In this document: in pieces, positions 46,220 through 59,583 of the stretch
Numbering within the stretch: the first letter of the stretch is position 1
Layout of the letters: each line of letters starts with the position of its first letter
Source: Neostapfia colusana
Taxonomy: Eukaryota; Streptophyta; Magnoliopsida; Poales; Poaceae
Length of the DNA: 64,000 bases
Direction of reading: 5' to 3'
Assembly: GCA_030760725.1 (NCBI GenBank)
Contig: JASWHV010000012.1
Span: 19,854,368-19,918,367, forward strand
The notes under the pieces: model-generated
The model's database searches: none
Told to the model about the DNA's origin: nothing
What the model saw: the letters and a program-made list of their open reading frames with translations, nothing else
Position numbers and translations under genes: made by a program

Positions 46220-49200
46220 TGAGACGAGCCCAGCTCTGATACTAGCTGAGACGAGCCCAGCTCTAATACCAGCTGAGACGGGACGGGTACCGACTGAGAC
46301 AGGGCTCAGCTCATGATACCACTTGTCACAGCTCTGATACTACGCTGAGACGGCCCGACGCCGCCCGATTAGTCCCGGGGATGGGGCACTTGCCCAGGAA
46401 TCGCATTGGGTGGTGCCGTGTTGTGCAGCACCCAACAGCACACATACAAGGGACAATGTATTACATAAAACAATAGCGGAAGCTTACAAATTTTTCTTTG
46501 TAAATAATTTACATCAAATAGCTACAGCGGAAGTCTAACAACTCACATCGAATAACTAAGAGCACACGAAATGAAGTCCAGCCCGCGGACTCCTCTCGCT
46601 AGCAACACGAAGACAACAGCAGCGGCTGGGTTCTCCATGTGTTACATGACTCGGAAGTCTCCGAGTCTCACCGAACAAACCTTCTTCTTAGCATCGATGT
46701 TGACCTGCAAAATCACTTATATAGCAAGCGTGAGCACATAGGCTCAGCAAGACTGATCCGTCTCTCCTAAACAAGAAACTCTACATGCACGGTGGTTCAC
46801 AATTAGGATAGCTAGATTTGCGTAAAGGACCCGCCTAAAGTTGATCGTTAGCATTCAGGTTTTAAGCCTCATTGTACAGACCTTGAACTGAACAGCATCG
46901 CAACTCCACAATCAAACAAGAAACGCTTTGTTGCGATGCTCCTTGCACATGGCGAAAGTAAAGTTTAATGAGCCTATCTCTAATTCAATCATGGTTGCAA
47001 AACAAGTTACATCACAGTCTTATTAAATTCAAAGATAACCAGTTCCAGTTGTTACTACGTCAAGACGCAGTGGGCAAGTATGCTCATATAACTGCGAGCG
47101 ATGGTGATTCGAATCAGTACACGCCCGGACTACACGACACGTACACCCGTACTCCGAGTTGTCGGGAGCAACCTTGACTGACGTTGTACGCGGCCACCGT
47201 TCCCAAGATCTTCCACATTGGACGCAGTCCAACTGCCCCGAGTACGCAAGATCCCTCAAGGTACATACCCGCAGTGGTATGTTCTTAATCAAGTTACCTC
47301 CTGCTACCCTGACGCCAAAAGCCTAAGGCAGTTGGAAAAGTTCCACTCTGGATCTCCCAAGGTACATCGGTTTCCTGGGTCCCATATAGCCAGTATGTGC
47401 CCGGTACACAACTCAAACTTGTCCAACAGGGCCAAGCACGGACGGGCCTTAACCGACACAAGCAGGGCTATGCACGCACGGTACGCAACCTGCTGCATCT
47501 AAAGCTCCCTGCCCAGTCTCCATTTCTTATGTGTGAACTTTCCTCATCTTTTCTATTTTGGACCCGCTCCGAGTAAACCAGCCCTAAACTCGCGAGTAGA
47601 TTCCAACTACTCGGCTTCTACCGGACCTTTGCTACAAACATTAGCGTAGCCATATTCACTCGAGGAGGTGCTATTCTACCCTTTCTCTCTTAGGTAGTTC
47701 TGGTCATGCAAGTGGGGTCTTCAATATCAACTAGACTTAACACAATCAAGATGCAAAGCTATGATCTCTAGAAATGGAATATGTTTTGTAAAACTGTTCA
47801 GATGCAAACCGGGGCTTGCATATTTTGCAGGTGACTAAGATTACAATCAGTTAGTGACGATCACTTGGAGCTTGATCACTTGCTTTCCTTCCTTCTTGAT
47901 CTCCCCTTTAAGTCCTCACGTTCTTCACGTAGATGCTACACGATATGATCATGCATATGTATTTAATTGAAAAGCTTTTGCTAATGAGATCTAATGACAG
48001 TTTTAAAACTGGGACTCTATTTAAGAATTTAAAATGACACTGGTTCTAGTGGTTTGGGTTGGGTTTAAACACTATGATCAAATGTTTAGTGCTTCTCCCA
48101 CTTAAGTGTTGATCCCCTTAAGAGGTTACACATAACAGTGGTGATCCAGAGCTCCAATGGTTCTGAAAATTTTCATGTGAGTTCCTTATCACAAGAAAGT
48201 TATCTGGACCAAAAATTAGCACTTTTCATTGAGTGGTTTATTCAGAACAATTTTCTAAGCAATTAAGCAAAGAAGAATTAATTCTGAGGTAACACCTATG
48301 GTCATGTAAAACTCAGTGAACCACACTTTCAATTATAGTTCATATAGCTTGCATGATTTTCCTAGGATTTTTGGAACTAAGAATTGCCCAGAACTGAATT
48401 TACAATTTTGGAAATTCTCTGAAAATGTTGCTGTATTCAATTGAACACAGCAACTTACAATCTTAATTACCCTGATCAAATCAACTCCAACTGAGCTGAA
48501 ACTTCTACAGGAGTCTAATAACACCCTATAGAATATTCTGGCAAAATTTGAGGATTTTTGGATAAACCAAACTCCCCCAAAAATTCTTTTGCTGAAAAGC
48601 CTTAAGAATTTTTCAGAATTAAATAAAGACTCATAAAAATTGGGTTGCATGTTTGGATAGAGTTTGTCAATCTGAATCATACCCAATTTGAATCACTAAA
48701 TTTGGAGGTTCCTAGCAAAAGTTATGCTCTTCTAAACATTGGGGAAAAATCTGGGATTTGAATAAATCCGGGAAAGTTTAAATCTGATTGTGGGTCCAGG
48801 TGACATGTGTCTGTTGCCGGGAGAGCGCCACACGGGGTCACAGGATTGTTTCCCGCACTGTCACAGACGATCCGGCGCCACAGAGTATCCAGCTCCAGTT
48901 TCTTTGCGACTGACGCGTGGGGCCGGCAGCCTTCTTCAACCTCCAGCCGCCCGCGCGCCCGCGCCGCCAGGGCTCGCCGGAGTTACCTCGAATTCGGTTG
49001 TCCGGCCACCCCAGACGCTGAAACTCGCCGCCAGGCCCTAATTTGGTGCGAGGAACACGTTGACGTGATTCCCACAGACCGGCGACGTCTCTAAACCACC
49101 CCGCACCGGTGCAGCGGCTCGGATGAAATCCTGCGACGTTACCCCGACGCCCTAAGCCTCCCAAGCTCCGGTTTCCAGGTTCTAAAGCACCGGCAGACGC

Positions 49201-50604
49201 TAAGTAACGTCGACATGGGAATGAAACGGCTCGGAGATGGCTCTAAACTAGGGTTCACCGTGCACCCAAACCTTCCCGCCATAGCCGCCGTCGGAAAGAT
49301 TGAAATTCTGCCGTGCAGAGCGTGTTTCTTGCTAGGTTTCAAAATGAGAGTTGTTGCTAAGCAAGTCTACGTCCCGTGTGTGCGATTTGCAATGCTCAAA
49401 ACGAATATAACGCGAGAATTTTACGGATTCATACCCGCGGGTCCGATTGCACCGGCCGGAGCGGAATCCTGAAATTTGTCGGCGAGAGGCGAAGACACGC
49501 GCTGTGCTTCGGCTGGAAGCTGCAGGGAACTCTTGCGCGTCCAGGGGTCCTCTTGCTTGGTCGTGAAAGCCTTTCAGTGGGGCTGCCCACGAGAGCACCT
49601 CGTCACCATGGTGTTCGGCCGCCGCGGGAACGGGATGTTCTCGGTGTAGAGGACACGAACACACTTGTTGATGGCTCGAGGAGGTCGTGGGGGTTCTGCG
49701 GTGTGGTTTTTCTGCTCAGCTGAGGCTTGCACACGAGCTAGGCAGTGGCTGATCGATCACAAGCACAGCGGCAGCGCTCGGTTCGTTTCGTGTGCGAGGG
49801 AAGAAGAACAGGGCCGAGGCTTCGGGGCTTCGGTGATGAGGGTGAAAGGGAGCCCAGGAGGGGGTAATAAAGCCTTGGATGAGGCGGTTCCCGTGGGAGG
49901 CGGTCGTCCGAGGCGGTGAGCGCCGCTGTCGGCTCGCCCTCTGCTGTCGAGCGCATAGTAGAAGCAAAACAGGGACTGTGTTGTGAAGATCTTTTGCAGA
50001 TTTTCAGCTCCCTCAATGACATGTGGGTCCACAGTTCAGAGCATCCTCATCCCCTAAAATATCTCCCAAAATTGGCAAATAATGGAATTCAATTGTGGGA
50101 GTTTAAATCTGAGAGGCATTTGGACAGTTGGGCAAGTTTCATCCAAATTCAAACATGCATTTGAATTCTTTGTTATTTAAAGTCCATTTTGGAAAATGGG
50201 TTGCAAGTCATTTCCATAAATCATGAAACTTTGCACACCCCCATAATTTGGACCCAAGGAATTCAAATGTGAAATCTGATTTTAACGTTGACTGCTGCAA
50301 ATGAGTATTTTAGCACAACAGTTTGAATTCCCTTGTGTTGCTCTCATTTGAATTTTTTAGTTTGAACAATTTTTGTTCCAAATCTGTCTTTAGTTTTCTC
50401 ACACCAATGGGAACTTCCCATCTTAGTTTTTGACCCCCCTTGGGTTCAAGTTTTCAAATAAACATTTGAACTTGTGTGAAGAAAACCCTCATGTGTATTA
50501 TCACATGTGGGGAAAAAGTTTTAACAAGTCCCAAATTTCATACACATGAAACCAACTTTTGTAAACAAGAGTTTCTTTGTATTCACATTTTTGGGACCTT
50601 TACA
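46220..50604 (-). repeat. 5' LTR of element C (4385 bp)
   Basis: Sense start TGTAAAGGTCC at 50604 and end CGTCTCA at 46220. Pairs with 20768-25136. Near the sense 3' end there are short imperfect repeats of GAGACGAGCCCAGCTCTGATA, partly resembling the primer site. Confidence 0.9.
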
Positions 50605-52200
50605 ATAATATACTCAAATCCTTCACTAGTTGAAGATAATCAACTACCCATTGGTTGTAATAAAACCCCAATAGGTGCAACAATCTCTCAAATGAGTTCA
50701 ACTGTTCATTCCTCTGCCCAGAATGACCAATTTCTACTCATCCCAGATTTTGAACCGGTATTAGGCATTTTCATAACTCAAGTTGAATACCAAAGTTAAA
50801 GTTAACTTCATTATCTTTCCAACGAGTATTTATTTTCCCCCATATCAGATAGGAGTAAAAAGTTATGATAACTTAAAGTTGACAGAATTTGTGGAAGAAT
50901 TTCAACAGCACCTCCTTTGAAAGTTGCTGTTTTCAACTCAAAATTCCACTGAACTCTGTACCGCAGCTGTACAAATTTTGAATTACATAGATGTAACACA
51001 TCTTATAAAATTTCCAAAAAGGTAGCCTATGATTATTTTAGATTTTTCTACAAAAAGTTATGATGGAAAAACAGAACAGTCAAGAGAGAGTTTTGAGTCT
51101 GTCCTGGTTCTGTACAGTTTACACTCCTCTGGATTTTCAACCAGTTTGATGTGTGATTCTGTTCTGTAAGTCTATAAAAAAAGTCGTAGAGAACTTAAAC
51201 CCCTTTCCAGAACCATATCCCACACCTCCATTGGCTAAATCAATTGTGAGTTATGCTCTGTTAAAATCCAGCAAACTTGCTACCAGAAACAGAGCACTCT
51301 GTTTTTCAAGCCCCTTGAGCTGAACTATACAAATTTTAAATCTATCTTAAAAACCAGAGTCCTAAGAAGTAAACTTGGTTGTATTAGTTCCTTTTCAAAG
51401 TTGTTTTTAATGCAATCAATATTCTTATATGTCGGTACTACATTCCTCACAAAATGGAAAAAATCCTAACCGGATTATACCGGCAAATACGACTCAATCG
51501 TGGCACTAAAAACGGCCTCTCGCAAATATGTTCTACACGAGATATGTACGTGGTTAGCACCTGCAGAAGAACACTTAATAATGATGCGCTCAGATGGTTT
51601 TTCCATTTCAGGCAGGTCCATATTTGAAAGTAAATACATACGCCCGTATCATTGCCATACAGCCGTCCTTGAGTGAAGCCACGTCTCAAGATACATGGCC
51701 GGGTTATTCACCACCCTATGGAGGGCTCCACACCTTTGCAATTAAGCACACCAGTGGACCAGAATTTTCGTATGCCCCATAGAACATAAAAGTTCTAGAG
51801 TACATACTTCGTGCTATAAACCACACAATAGGGTCTCCTCCTCTTGCCCCTGGGTTTGCACACTGGAGGCTAGTGCCGTTCATATGTCTCTAAAACATGA
51901 AGAGTCCTAGAAAATATATTCACTCCATCCGTTGCCGAACGGAACATCTCATGCCAGATTCCTCGCATGAGTGAGCTAACCGAAATTGATCCGCTTTAGG
52001 TGGCGTTTTCCTTACCATGTTTACCTGAGCGTAGGTGCATCATTACTTAATCAAAATTCAGAATTATAACAAGTATGTTAGTCATGACACTTTAAATAAC
52101 TATACTAATATAGTCCTTATTTGGGCATACTAGGGATTTCTCACCGTAATCCTAAGTTTTACCATAATACTGTCCTTATTAAATGTGCTATCCCCTAAGC
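50605..52200 (-). other. Leader of element B, distal part (continues at 20451-20767)
   Basis: No gene seen. Colinear with the C leader from about 50765 on (TTCCAACGAGTA, ACAGAGCACTCTG motifs). It preserves the empty counterpart of the D insertion site (GGATTATACCGG, about 51472-51483). The leader stem-loop is degraded (about 51895). The gag-proximal part at 20451-20767 ends with sense GGTTGCAG abutting the gag ATG. Confidence 0.65.
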
Positions 52201-52213
52201 AGCTCTGATGTCA
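52201..52213 (-). promoter_or_regulatory. Primer binding site of B (mutated)
   Basis: Sense TGACATCAGAGCT, two changes from the TGGTATCAGAGC of C, D and E; three bases after the LTR end. Confidence 0.7.
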
Positions 52214-52216
52214 GCA

Positions 52217-55200
52217 TGTGACGGACCGAAATCCGTACATTCCAGGATCACAGAGGGTGATGCCGCACAATGCGACACCCGACAGCACACACGATAAGGA
52301 AACATAGTATAACATTGAAACATGCTGAATTTGTCTGGCCCTACGGACAACACACACTAGCTCCACTCAGCATCACCGCGGCGTGTACGGCTCCTACACA
52401 GCGGTAGTCCCTGACGGAGGATAGCCCTCGCCGGTGACTCGTACTCCGAGTCCGTGGGGTACTCCTCACCTGCAAACACTCATAGAAGCAACCGTGAGCA
52501 CGATGGCTCAGCAAGTCTTAACCGACTCTCCTACACCAGAAAATCTACATGCAAGTCATAACAAAGGCAGTTTGCAGCAAAGGACGCGCCTACAACTTCA
52601 TCTTTAATTCATCTTTTAGCCACAAGTTAACGGTTCACAAAGTGAGCAATATTTGGTGGCACACGTAACAATACAAGTTATTCATATCAGCAGTATTGTG
52701 TCACAACATTCCATATTTTTTACCTACGTCACGACACAGTGAACAAGCGGTACTCATAACCGCGAGGGACGGCAAATCGACTCGTTATACACCTGCAGGG
52801 ATACCCAAATAACACGTCATGTATGCCCATACTCGGAGCAGCACACAGCATGCTCACCCAATGTCGTATGGGACAACCTTTCACCAAACAGCCCAAATAT
52901 CGAACAGGTCGCACCAAACGGACAGGAGGTTCCCTACACGGATCATCTCTCTATGCCCGTTAGCGGATTTCCACCTTACTGCCCTCAACCTACCCCTATA
53001 AATCGGTGCGTTATGCCTCGATGCCCGGAGGTATATGTTACATCAGTTTATCGGACCCCATATTTCCGATATGCCTTCGGTACACTTAAACTTGTTCAGC
53101 GGGGACGCACACGGATCGGTCCTCAATCGACACGGGCAGGGCTATGCACACAAGACTTCCTCTTGCTGCGTCCTAGCCCCTGCCTACTCTCATTTTCATA
53201 CTAAAGTTGTCTCACATCTCGAACCAATCCGTATGTGGCGAATCCTATACTTGCGAGTAGATTCCAGCTACTCGACTTGTACCGAAGTCTATAAACATTA
53301 AGCAAAGCATGATCTACTCGAGGCCTTAGACATTACCATCGCTCTTTTTGGAATAATCTGGTTATTCAATTAGAGTTTCATCCATCCTAAACTTAATGCA
53401 CATACCTACCTCAAACTTAGTGAGTATAAAGCAAAACTTGATAAAACTTGTCAAATGCAAACCAGGGCTTGCCTTGTTGCTGCGTGTCAGTAGTTAGGGT
53501 CTCCTCCAGAGGTATGAAGTCCAGGATCTCTGGGGTTTCCTCGCTTGCGGTGACTACACGTAATCAAATTACGATATGGATCAATTTAATGCAATGTGTT
53601 GAACTGACATTATAAAGACCTTAACTTTAGCTAGACATTTCTTTTGGCTCTGAAATTTTTACTGTTGCTTGGTAGGAACCTAACCATAGACATGGCCAAA
53701 TTTCATTTGAAACAAAGCTCATTGAGCCCTGCACAAATAAAGGTCTAAATGGCCATTACTAGAGCTTCTAAGGATTTCCAGGTATTTTCATGGATCATAT
53801 CATTACTTTATTGAAACTAGAGTTTGAGATGGTTCTAATGGAGTTGGTTTCATGTCAATTGAATAATCCTAGAGAAAGTTATGCCCCAATCAAGATTTGA
53901 GAAAATTCTGAAAAATATTTCTGTACATTTTTCTATTTTCTCAGGACAGTTTACTTAATCGCACCATTAGGTGAACTAAATGAACTCGGATGAATCTGAA
54001 AAATGCATGAGACTCAAGGATATTACAATGAACATCCTAGCCAAATTTGAGAATTTTCCACAATGTGGATCTCCAGGGAAAATTTCCAACAGTTTAAATT
54101 TTAGGGAATTAATTCTGGAAAACTAAAGACATTAAAATGATGAAACCAATTTTGCTGGAAAGTACTCAGAGAGCTGAATCCAATCACTAAATTTGGACAC
54201 TTCTACAAAAAGTTATAAATTTCTAAAGCTATGTCTTCTTCCTGATTTATTTTCCTAAAGAAAATTTCTTCCCGCGCCTAAACAGAGACTGATAGCGGGC
54301 CTCGTGTGTTTAATTTAACCAACCCGCCGCGTGCGCCCTTAGCGCTGTGACTGACGCATGGGGCCGGGGTCTTCATCTACCTCGCGACGGCGCCGGCCCG
54401 AGCTGTCGGAGCTCCGGCGAGGTCGGCGTTCCCGGCGACCTAGCTCGCTGGCGACGGTGAAACTCGCCGCCCCCACCTAACTTCGGACGCTGAACACGAT
54501 GGACACCTCGCTGTCACCGGCTAACCGCCGTAGCTCACCGGCGACGAGCGCTATGCCACTGCACCTCATCGGCACCGTGTTCCCGTCACTCCGGCCACCC
54601 ACTTCGCGCGCTAATCACGTCACCACGTTCAGGGCAGTCTCGGGAAACTTGGCATGACCTCGGTTTCGACCCAAACAGCCGGCAAACTGGACCTCACCAG
54701 CGACCCCCTCTTCCGCCGAACTGTTCCTCGGTGAAACTAGGGTTCCGGTGGGTCTTTCTCGCCGGTTTTTTATCGAGGAGGAGCGCAAGGATCTCTAGGA
54801 CGTGTGTGGTGTGCAGCTCGAGCGGCGGTGCCTATGTGCGATGAATTTCACCATCGACCGATCACTAACCCTAATACACACTGTGGAGTGAATTGACAAT
54901 TACCCGCTCTACACCACATGAAATGAGCTTCAGCACAAGCAGGCGCACCTTTTCTTCTCTGGTGGCGGTGCGTGAAGCAGCCGGGATCGGCCGGTCGCCG
55001 GTGAGCAGAGGGAGCGCCGAAAAATTGGCGAGCGGAACACGAAGAACAACTCGGGAGAGGCTCGGTTCAGCTCGGAAGATGGTGAGAACAGCACGAGCTG
55101 GGCATTGTGTGGGACTTTGCAGCGACGAATAGACCGTGAGGTGGAGGGTGGGAGCTGGCGCCGGCAGTACATGACCGAGCTGCGGTCACTTGCGAGGAGA

Positions 55201-55852
55201 TGGCTCGGTTGAGTCGGTTCTGTGAGGTTACTGCCTCTGACCAGTGGGACCTCCTCCCATCTCACTTCTTTTCCTTTGTTTTCACTGATAATATCTCAGC
55301 TACTCACAATTAAATTGTAGACTTATTCACAAAGTTATGAGATGAATTTGAATTCTTCAAATTGGAGTTGGTTTGCCTAAATTTGATTCACACTTGAATT
55401 TCAATTTCAAATTCAGTTTTGAATTAGTTCAAATGTCGCCCCCGACAAGATCAACTCCAATGAGAATGAAATTGGTGAACTAACTCAGGAAATTGTGCTG
55501 AGTTTGAATATGAAGTCACCTTTTGAATCCATGTGATGAAAGTTACTGAAATTTGAATTTGCATTCAAATTAGCCCTTTTTACAATTGTATACAAAAAAG
55601 TGCCTCAAAATGGTTTGGATTTGCATGAAACTTGGCATCAGCATTCCTAAGAATGTTTAGGGCCTAATGGTGAGCTCAGCCCCTCATGTTTACATGTGGT
55701 AAATCCTATTTTTGGATTTGTGAGTTTTTCCTCTAATCAACCTATTGATGGTAGTTACTTGCTCTTAACTTGTGTTCATGAGATCTGCACAAATGAGCTG
55801 GATTGTGGATATGTGATGAACACTCTAGCAAGTGAAATCTTGGGCTTTTACA
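52217..55852 (-). repeat. 5' LTR of element B (3636 bp)
   Basis: Sense start TGTAAAAGCCC at 55852, end CCGTCACA at 52217. More diverged from its mate (9467-13220) than the LTR pairs of C and D, in line with B being older. The terminal exon equivalent (52367-52469) carries a 1 bp deletion. Confidence 0.85.
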
Positions 55853-57055
55853 ACACCCAGCTTCACTGCGGCGTATACGGCTCCCACACAGCCGTAGTCC
55901 CCGACGGAGGATAGCCCTCGCCGGTGAACCCATACTCCGAGTTCGTGGGGTACTCCTCACCTGCAAACACTCATAGCAACAATCATGAGCACGATGGCTC
56001 AGCAAGTCTTAACCGACTCTCGTACAGATGAAATGCTACATGCAAGTCATACTCGAATAAAGGATGAAAGTTTGCAGCAAAAGGACACGCCTACAAGTTC
56101 ATCCTTAATTCACCTTTTAGCCACAAGTTAATGGTTCACAAATCTGAAATTAGTGAGCAATATTTGGTGGCACACATGTAGCAATAAAAGTTATTCCTAT
56201 CAGCAGTACTGTATCACAACCATTTCATAGTTTTACCTACGTCGCGACTCAGTGACCAAGTGGTACTCATTACTGCGAGGGACGGTGAATCTACTCGATA
56301 TACACCTGCAGGGATACCCGAATAGCACGTCACGTACGCCCATCCTCGGAGCTGCACAGCACGCTCAACCGATGTCGTACGGGACAACCTTTCACCAAAC
56401 AGCGCAAACATCTAACCGGCCACACCAAAACGAGCAGGAGGTTCCCTACACGGAGCATCTCCCTATGCCCGTTAACAGATTTCCACCTTGCTGCCTTCAA
56501 CCTACACCTATAAATCGGTGCGTTATGCCTCGACGCCAGGAGGTATAGGTTACATCAGTTTATCGGACCCCATATATCCGATATGCCTTCGGTACATTCA
56601 AACTTGATCAGCGTGGGCCGTAAACGGATCGGTCCTCAATCGACACGAGCAGGGCTACGCCCACAAGAGTTCCTCTTGCTGCGTCATACGCCCCTACCTA
56701 GTCTCATTTTTCTTTCTAAAGTTATCTCACATCTCCAACCAATCCTGTATGTGGCGAATCCTATACTCGCGAGTAGATTCCAACTACCTGACTTGTACCA
56801 AAGCCTATTTTATATTAAGCAAGGCATATGCTACGCGATGACTTAGAAACTACAATCACTCTCTTTAGGAGAATCTGGTTATGCAATTAGAGTTTCAATC
56901 ATCCTACACCTAATGGACATCCATACTTCAAGCTAAGTGAATATAAAGCAAAACTTGATAAAATTTGTTAAATTCAACCCGGGGCTTGCCTTGTTGCTGC
57001 TGGTCAGTGGTTAGTGTCTCCTCTGGAGGTATGAAGTCCAGTGTCTCCGGAGTTT
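55853..57055 (-). mobile_element. Truncated LTR fragment G, B family
   Basis: Aligns with 52364-53550 of the B 5' LTR in the same orientation (terminal-exon region, GAGTAGATTCCAACTAC, GCTTGCCTTGTTGCTGC). Its outer ~150 bp are missing at the B junction, and the rest is cut off by E at 57055. No gene. Confidence 0.75.
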
Positions 57056-59502
57056 TTTAAGGGCCCAAGTTTTCCATTTTCTCAAAGTGTTCATCACACC
57101 ACACACCTCTCATTTGAGGAAATCATATGGACACATTTGAAGAGCAAGTAAACACCATCAAGAAACTCATTAGGAGATAAAATCACAAAATGCAAAAGTG
57201 GTATTTCCCACATGCATCACATAGGGGCTGAGCATATGAAAAACTCCTAAACTTTGCTAGGAATGCTCATGCAAAATTTCACCCAAATCCGAAACCTTTT
57301 TGAGGTATTTTTGAGTATAATTAGAAAGAGGCTAGTTTGAACTTAAATTCAAATTCAAACTACTTTCATCCCATGAATTCAAAATTGGGATTCATATTCA
57401 CATTCAGCACATTTTTGTGAGCTCACACATCAATTTTCACTCCATTTGGAGTTGATCTTGACTTGAGGTATTTTGAGAAAAATTCAAGCTGAATTTAAAT
57501 TTCAGTTTGCCATTTGAATCCAAATACAATCAAACCAGTTCACAATTTGAATTCTACCAATTTCAAATGGGCATTTGGTGGATTATTCAAATTGCAAAGG
57601 GTATTAGGGTCCCTACTGTTTAGAGCAGTGGGAAAATTGAATTTTAGAGGTTAAAACAAGGGGGTGGGACCCACTGTCAGTCTCACACTCGAGCAATCCG
57701 ACTGAACTCTCGGTGCTCGGTTTCTTGCGCGTGCTCACGCGGATGCCACGGTGTTGATCGGCGCTGCCACCTCCTTTTCGGCGATTCCAGCTCCTGACCG
57801 ACCTCTCCAGCGTGTTATCGTCAAGTCCCAGGCGCCACAAAGTCATTTCGCCACTGCCCCGACGCCTCCTCGCGCTAAAAACTTGGAGAGAATCGCCGCA
57901 CACCCGAAACTCACCACCTCACCATTGACACGCCAAAAGCCACCCTTCAATCTCGAGCTGAGTCCATAAACGGCACCGCCGACGTTCACTTGATGAGCTC
58001 CAGCCCTCAGCTTCTCGTGATCTGCTCCCCTCGAGCTTTCTCGAGCCAATTTCCACTCCCCTGTTCAAACAGAAGCACCTCCGACTTAACACCGTCGCCC
58101 GGACAGCTAGGAACTTCTCCAGCACAACCAACTGTTCTCTGAGGTTAGCATCGGAGTCTAGTAGCTCCTCCCGAAACCCCTAGCTTCCTCTTAGCGTCAG
58201 TTAGCCAGAATTTCACTTTTCCCGACGATCGTCGTATAGAACACCAAGAACCAAAACCAGAAATTCATCTCGATCACTTGATCACAGGAGATTCTGGTTG
58301 AGCTGAAGCTAGAGTAGCACCTCACGATTACCTCGGCCAAATCCTAGTGAAGATGATCAACCCAGTGAGCGTAGCACCGTATTTTCTCTGCCGCCGGTGA
58401 AAACGGTTCGGGTCGCCGGTGAAGTTTACTTTCCCGGCGATATCCGACCAAGAGGAGGGCAGGGTTAGCTTCCCCGTGCCCCAGTGGTGCTTTGCGACCC
58501 ATTGGTTGATCATGTTCACTGCCAAGACGAGCTAGCAACATCGGACCCGAGCTCAATTCCGCCGCCACCGTCGCGGACTACCTTCCCGGCGATGTCGATA
58601 CGCCAGAAGTTGTCCGGCGTGTGCGCCGTGCTCCAAGGGTCACGTAGGAAGAAACCGCGTCGAGAATTAGGCCGTAACGGCCGAGAACTAGCTGCGCCAT
58701 CACCGCTGTGCGTCATGCGCTCGGGCGCCGGCGGGAGGTTGAAGAAGACACTGTGTGTGGGACCCACCTGCAGTGTTTTAAACATTTCCCTGATTTTCAG
58801 ATGTAGTTCAACTTCAAACCCACATAACTTTTGCTAGGAAACTCCAAATTGAGTGAACCAAATTTTTTTTGATTGATCTCTCTTATTACTTTCCAAAAAA
58901 TCAAGTTTCACTTCATGAAAATCTTTATTTCTCTAGAATTAATTCTTCAAATTTTAAACTGTTTAGAATTTTAACTGGAGGACCCTTTGGTGGAAAATTC
59001 TGACATTTGGCCAGGATGTTCATCATAATATCCCTGAGCAACCATAAAAATTTCAGATCCATTTGAGCCCATTTGATCCACCTAATGGTGTGATTAATGA
59101 AACTATTCGAGAGAAAAATGAAAAATGTCCAGAAATATTTTTCAGATTTTCTCTGAACTTGTTTAGCTCGTACCTTTGGCTAGGAATCTTCAAATTAGGT
59201 GAAACTAATTCCATTAGAACCCTCTGAAAATCTAGTTTACAGAAATTCATGGCTTGCTCCATGAAAATCCTTAGAACAACCTAAGAGCTCCAATTAAGTA
59301 CAAACCCACATTTATTTGTATAGGGCTCAAATGAGCTTTGCTGCAAATGAATTTTGGCCAAGTTTCTTTTTAGGTTGTATACAAACCACAGTAAAAATTT
59401 CAGAGTCATTGGACCTGTATATCAGTACTTATAGTCTTAATAATATTAACCCCAAACTCATATGCATTTAAATTGACATATACATGTAATTGTCTCATGT
59501 AG

Positions 59503-59583
59503 TCGCTAAGGTTGAGGAGGAGCCAGAAGTTTTAGACTTCATAACTCTGGAGGAACAGCTAGCCTACGACCAGCAACAGTAAG
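59503..59583 (+). other. Candidate internal exon in E LTR (81 nt)
   Basis: Acceptor CTCATGTAG, GC donor TAAG/GCAAGC. Length and phase as in D and B, but a TAA occupies the last codon (59580-59582), so this copy would be truncated. Confidence 0.45.

Larger units (their letters stand above)
20768..50604 (-). mobile_element. Element C, Tekay/Del-type chromovirus (minus strand), hosting D
   Basis: Flanked by ATAAT at 20763-20767 and 50605-50609, inserted in the leader of B. 3' LTR 20768-25136, polypurine tract 25138-25149, gag-pol pseudogene 25207-29501, leader 29502-30444 plus 45634-46205, primer site 46206-46217, 5' LTR 46220-50604. About 14.6 kb without D. The LTR pair is visibly similar along its length with scattered substitutions and small indels. 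Confidence 0.93.
9467..55852 (-). mobile_element. Element B, Tekay/Del-type chromovirus (minus strand), hosting S2, C and D
   Basis: 3' LTR 9467-13220, polypurine tract 13221-13233, decayed gag-pol 13300-17507 plus 20250-20450, leader 20451-20767 plus 50605-52200, primer site 52201-52213, 5' LTR 52217-55852. Without insertions it would be roughly 13.5 kb. The bases flanking it (CCAAG at 9462-9466, ACACC at 55853-55857) do not match, so the outer junctions have been rearranged. It is the oldest of the nested elements B, C and D. Confidence 0.85.
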
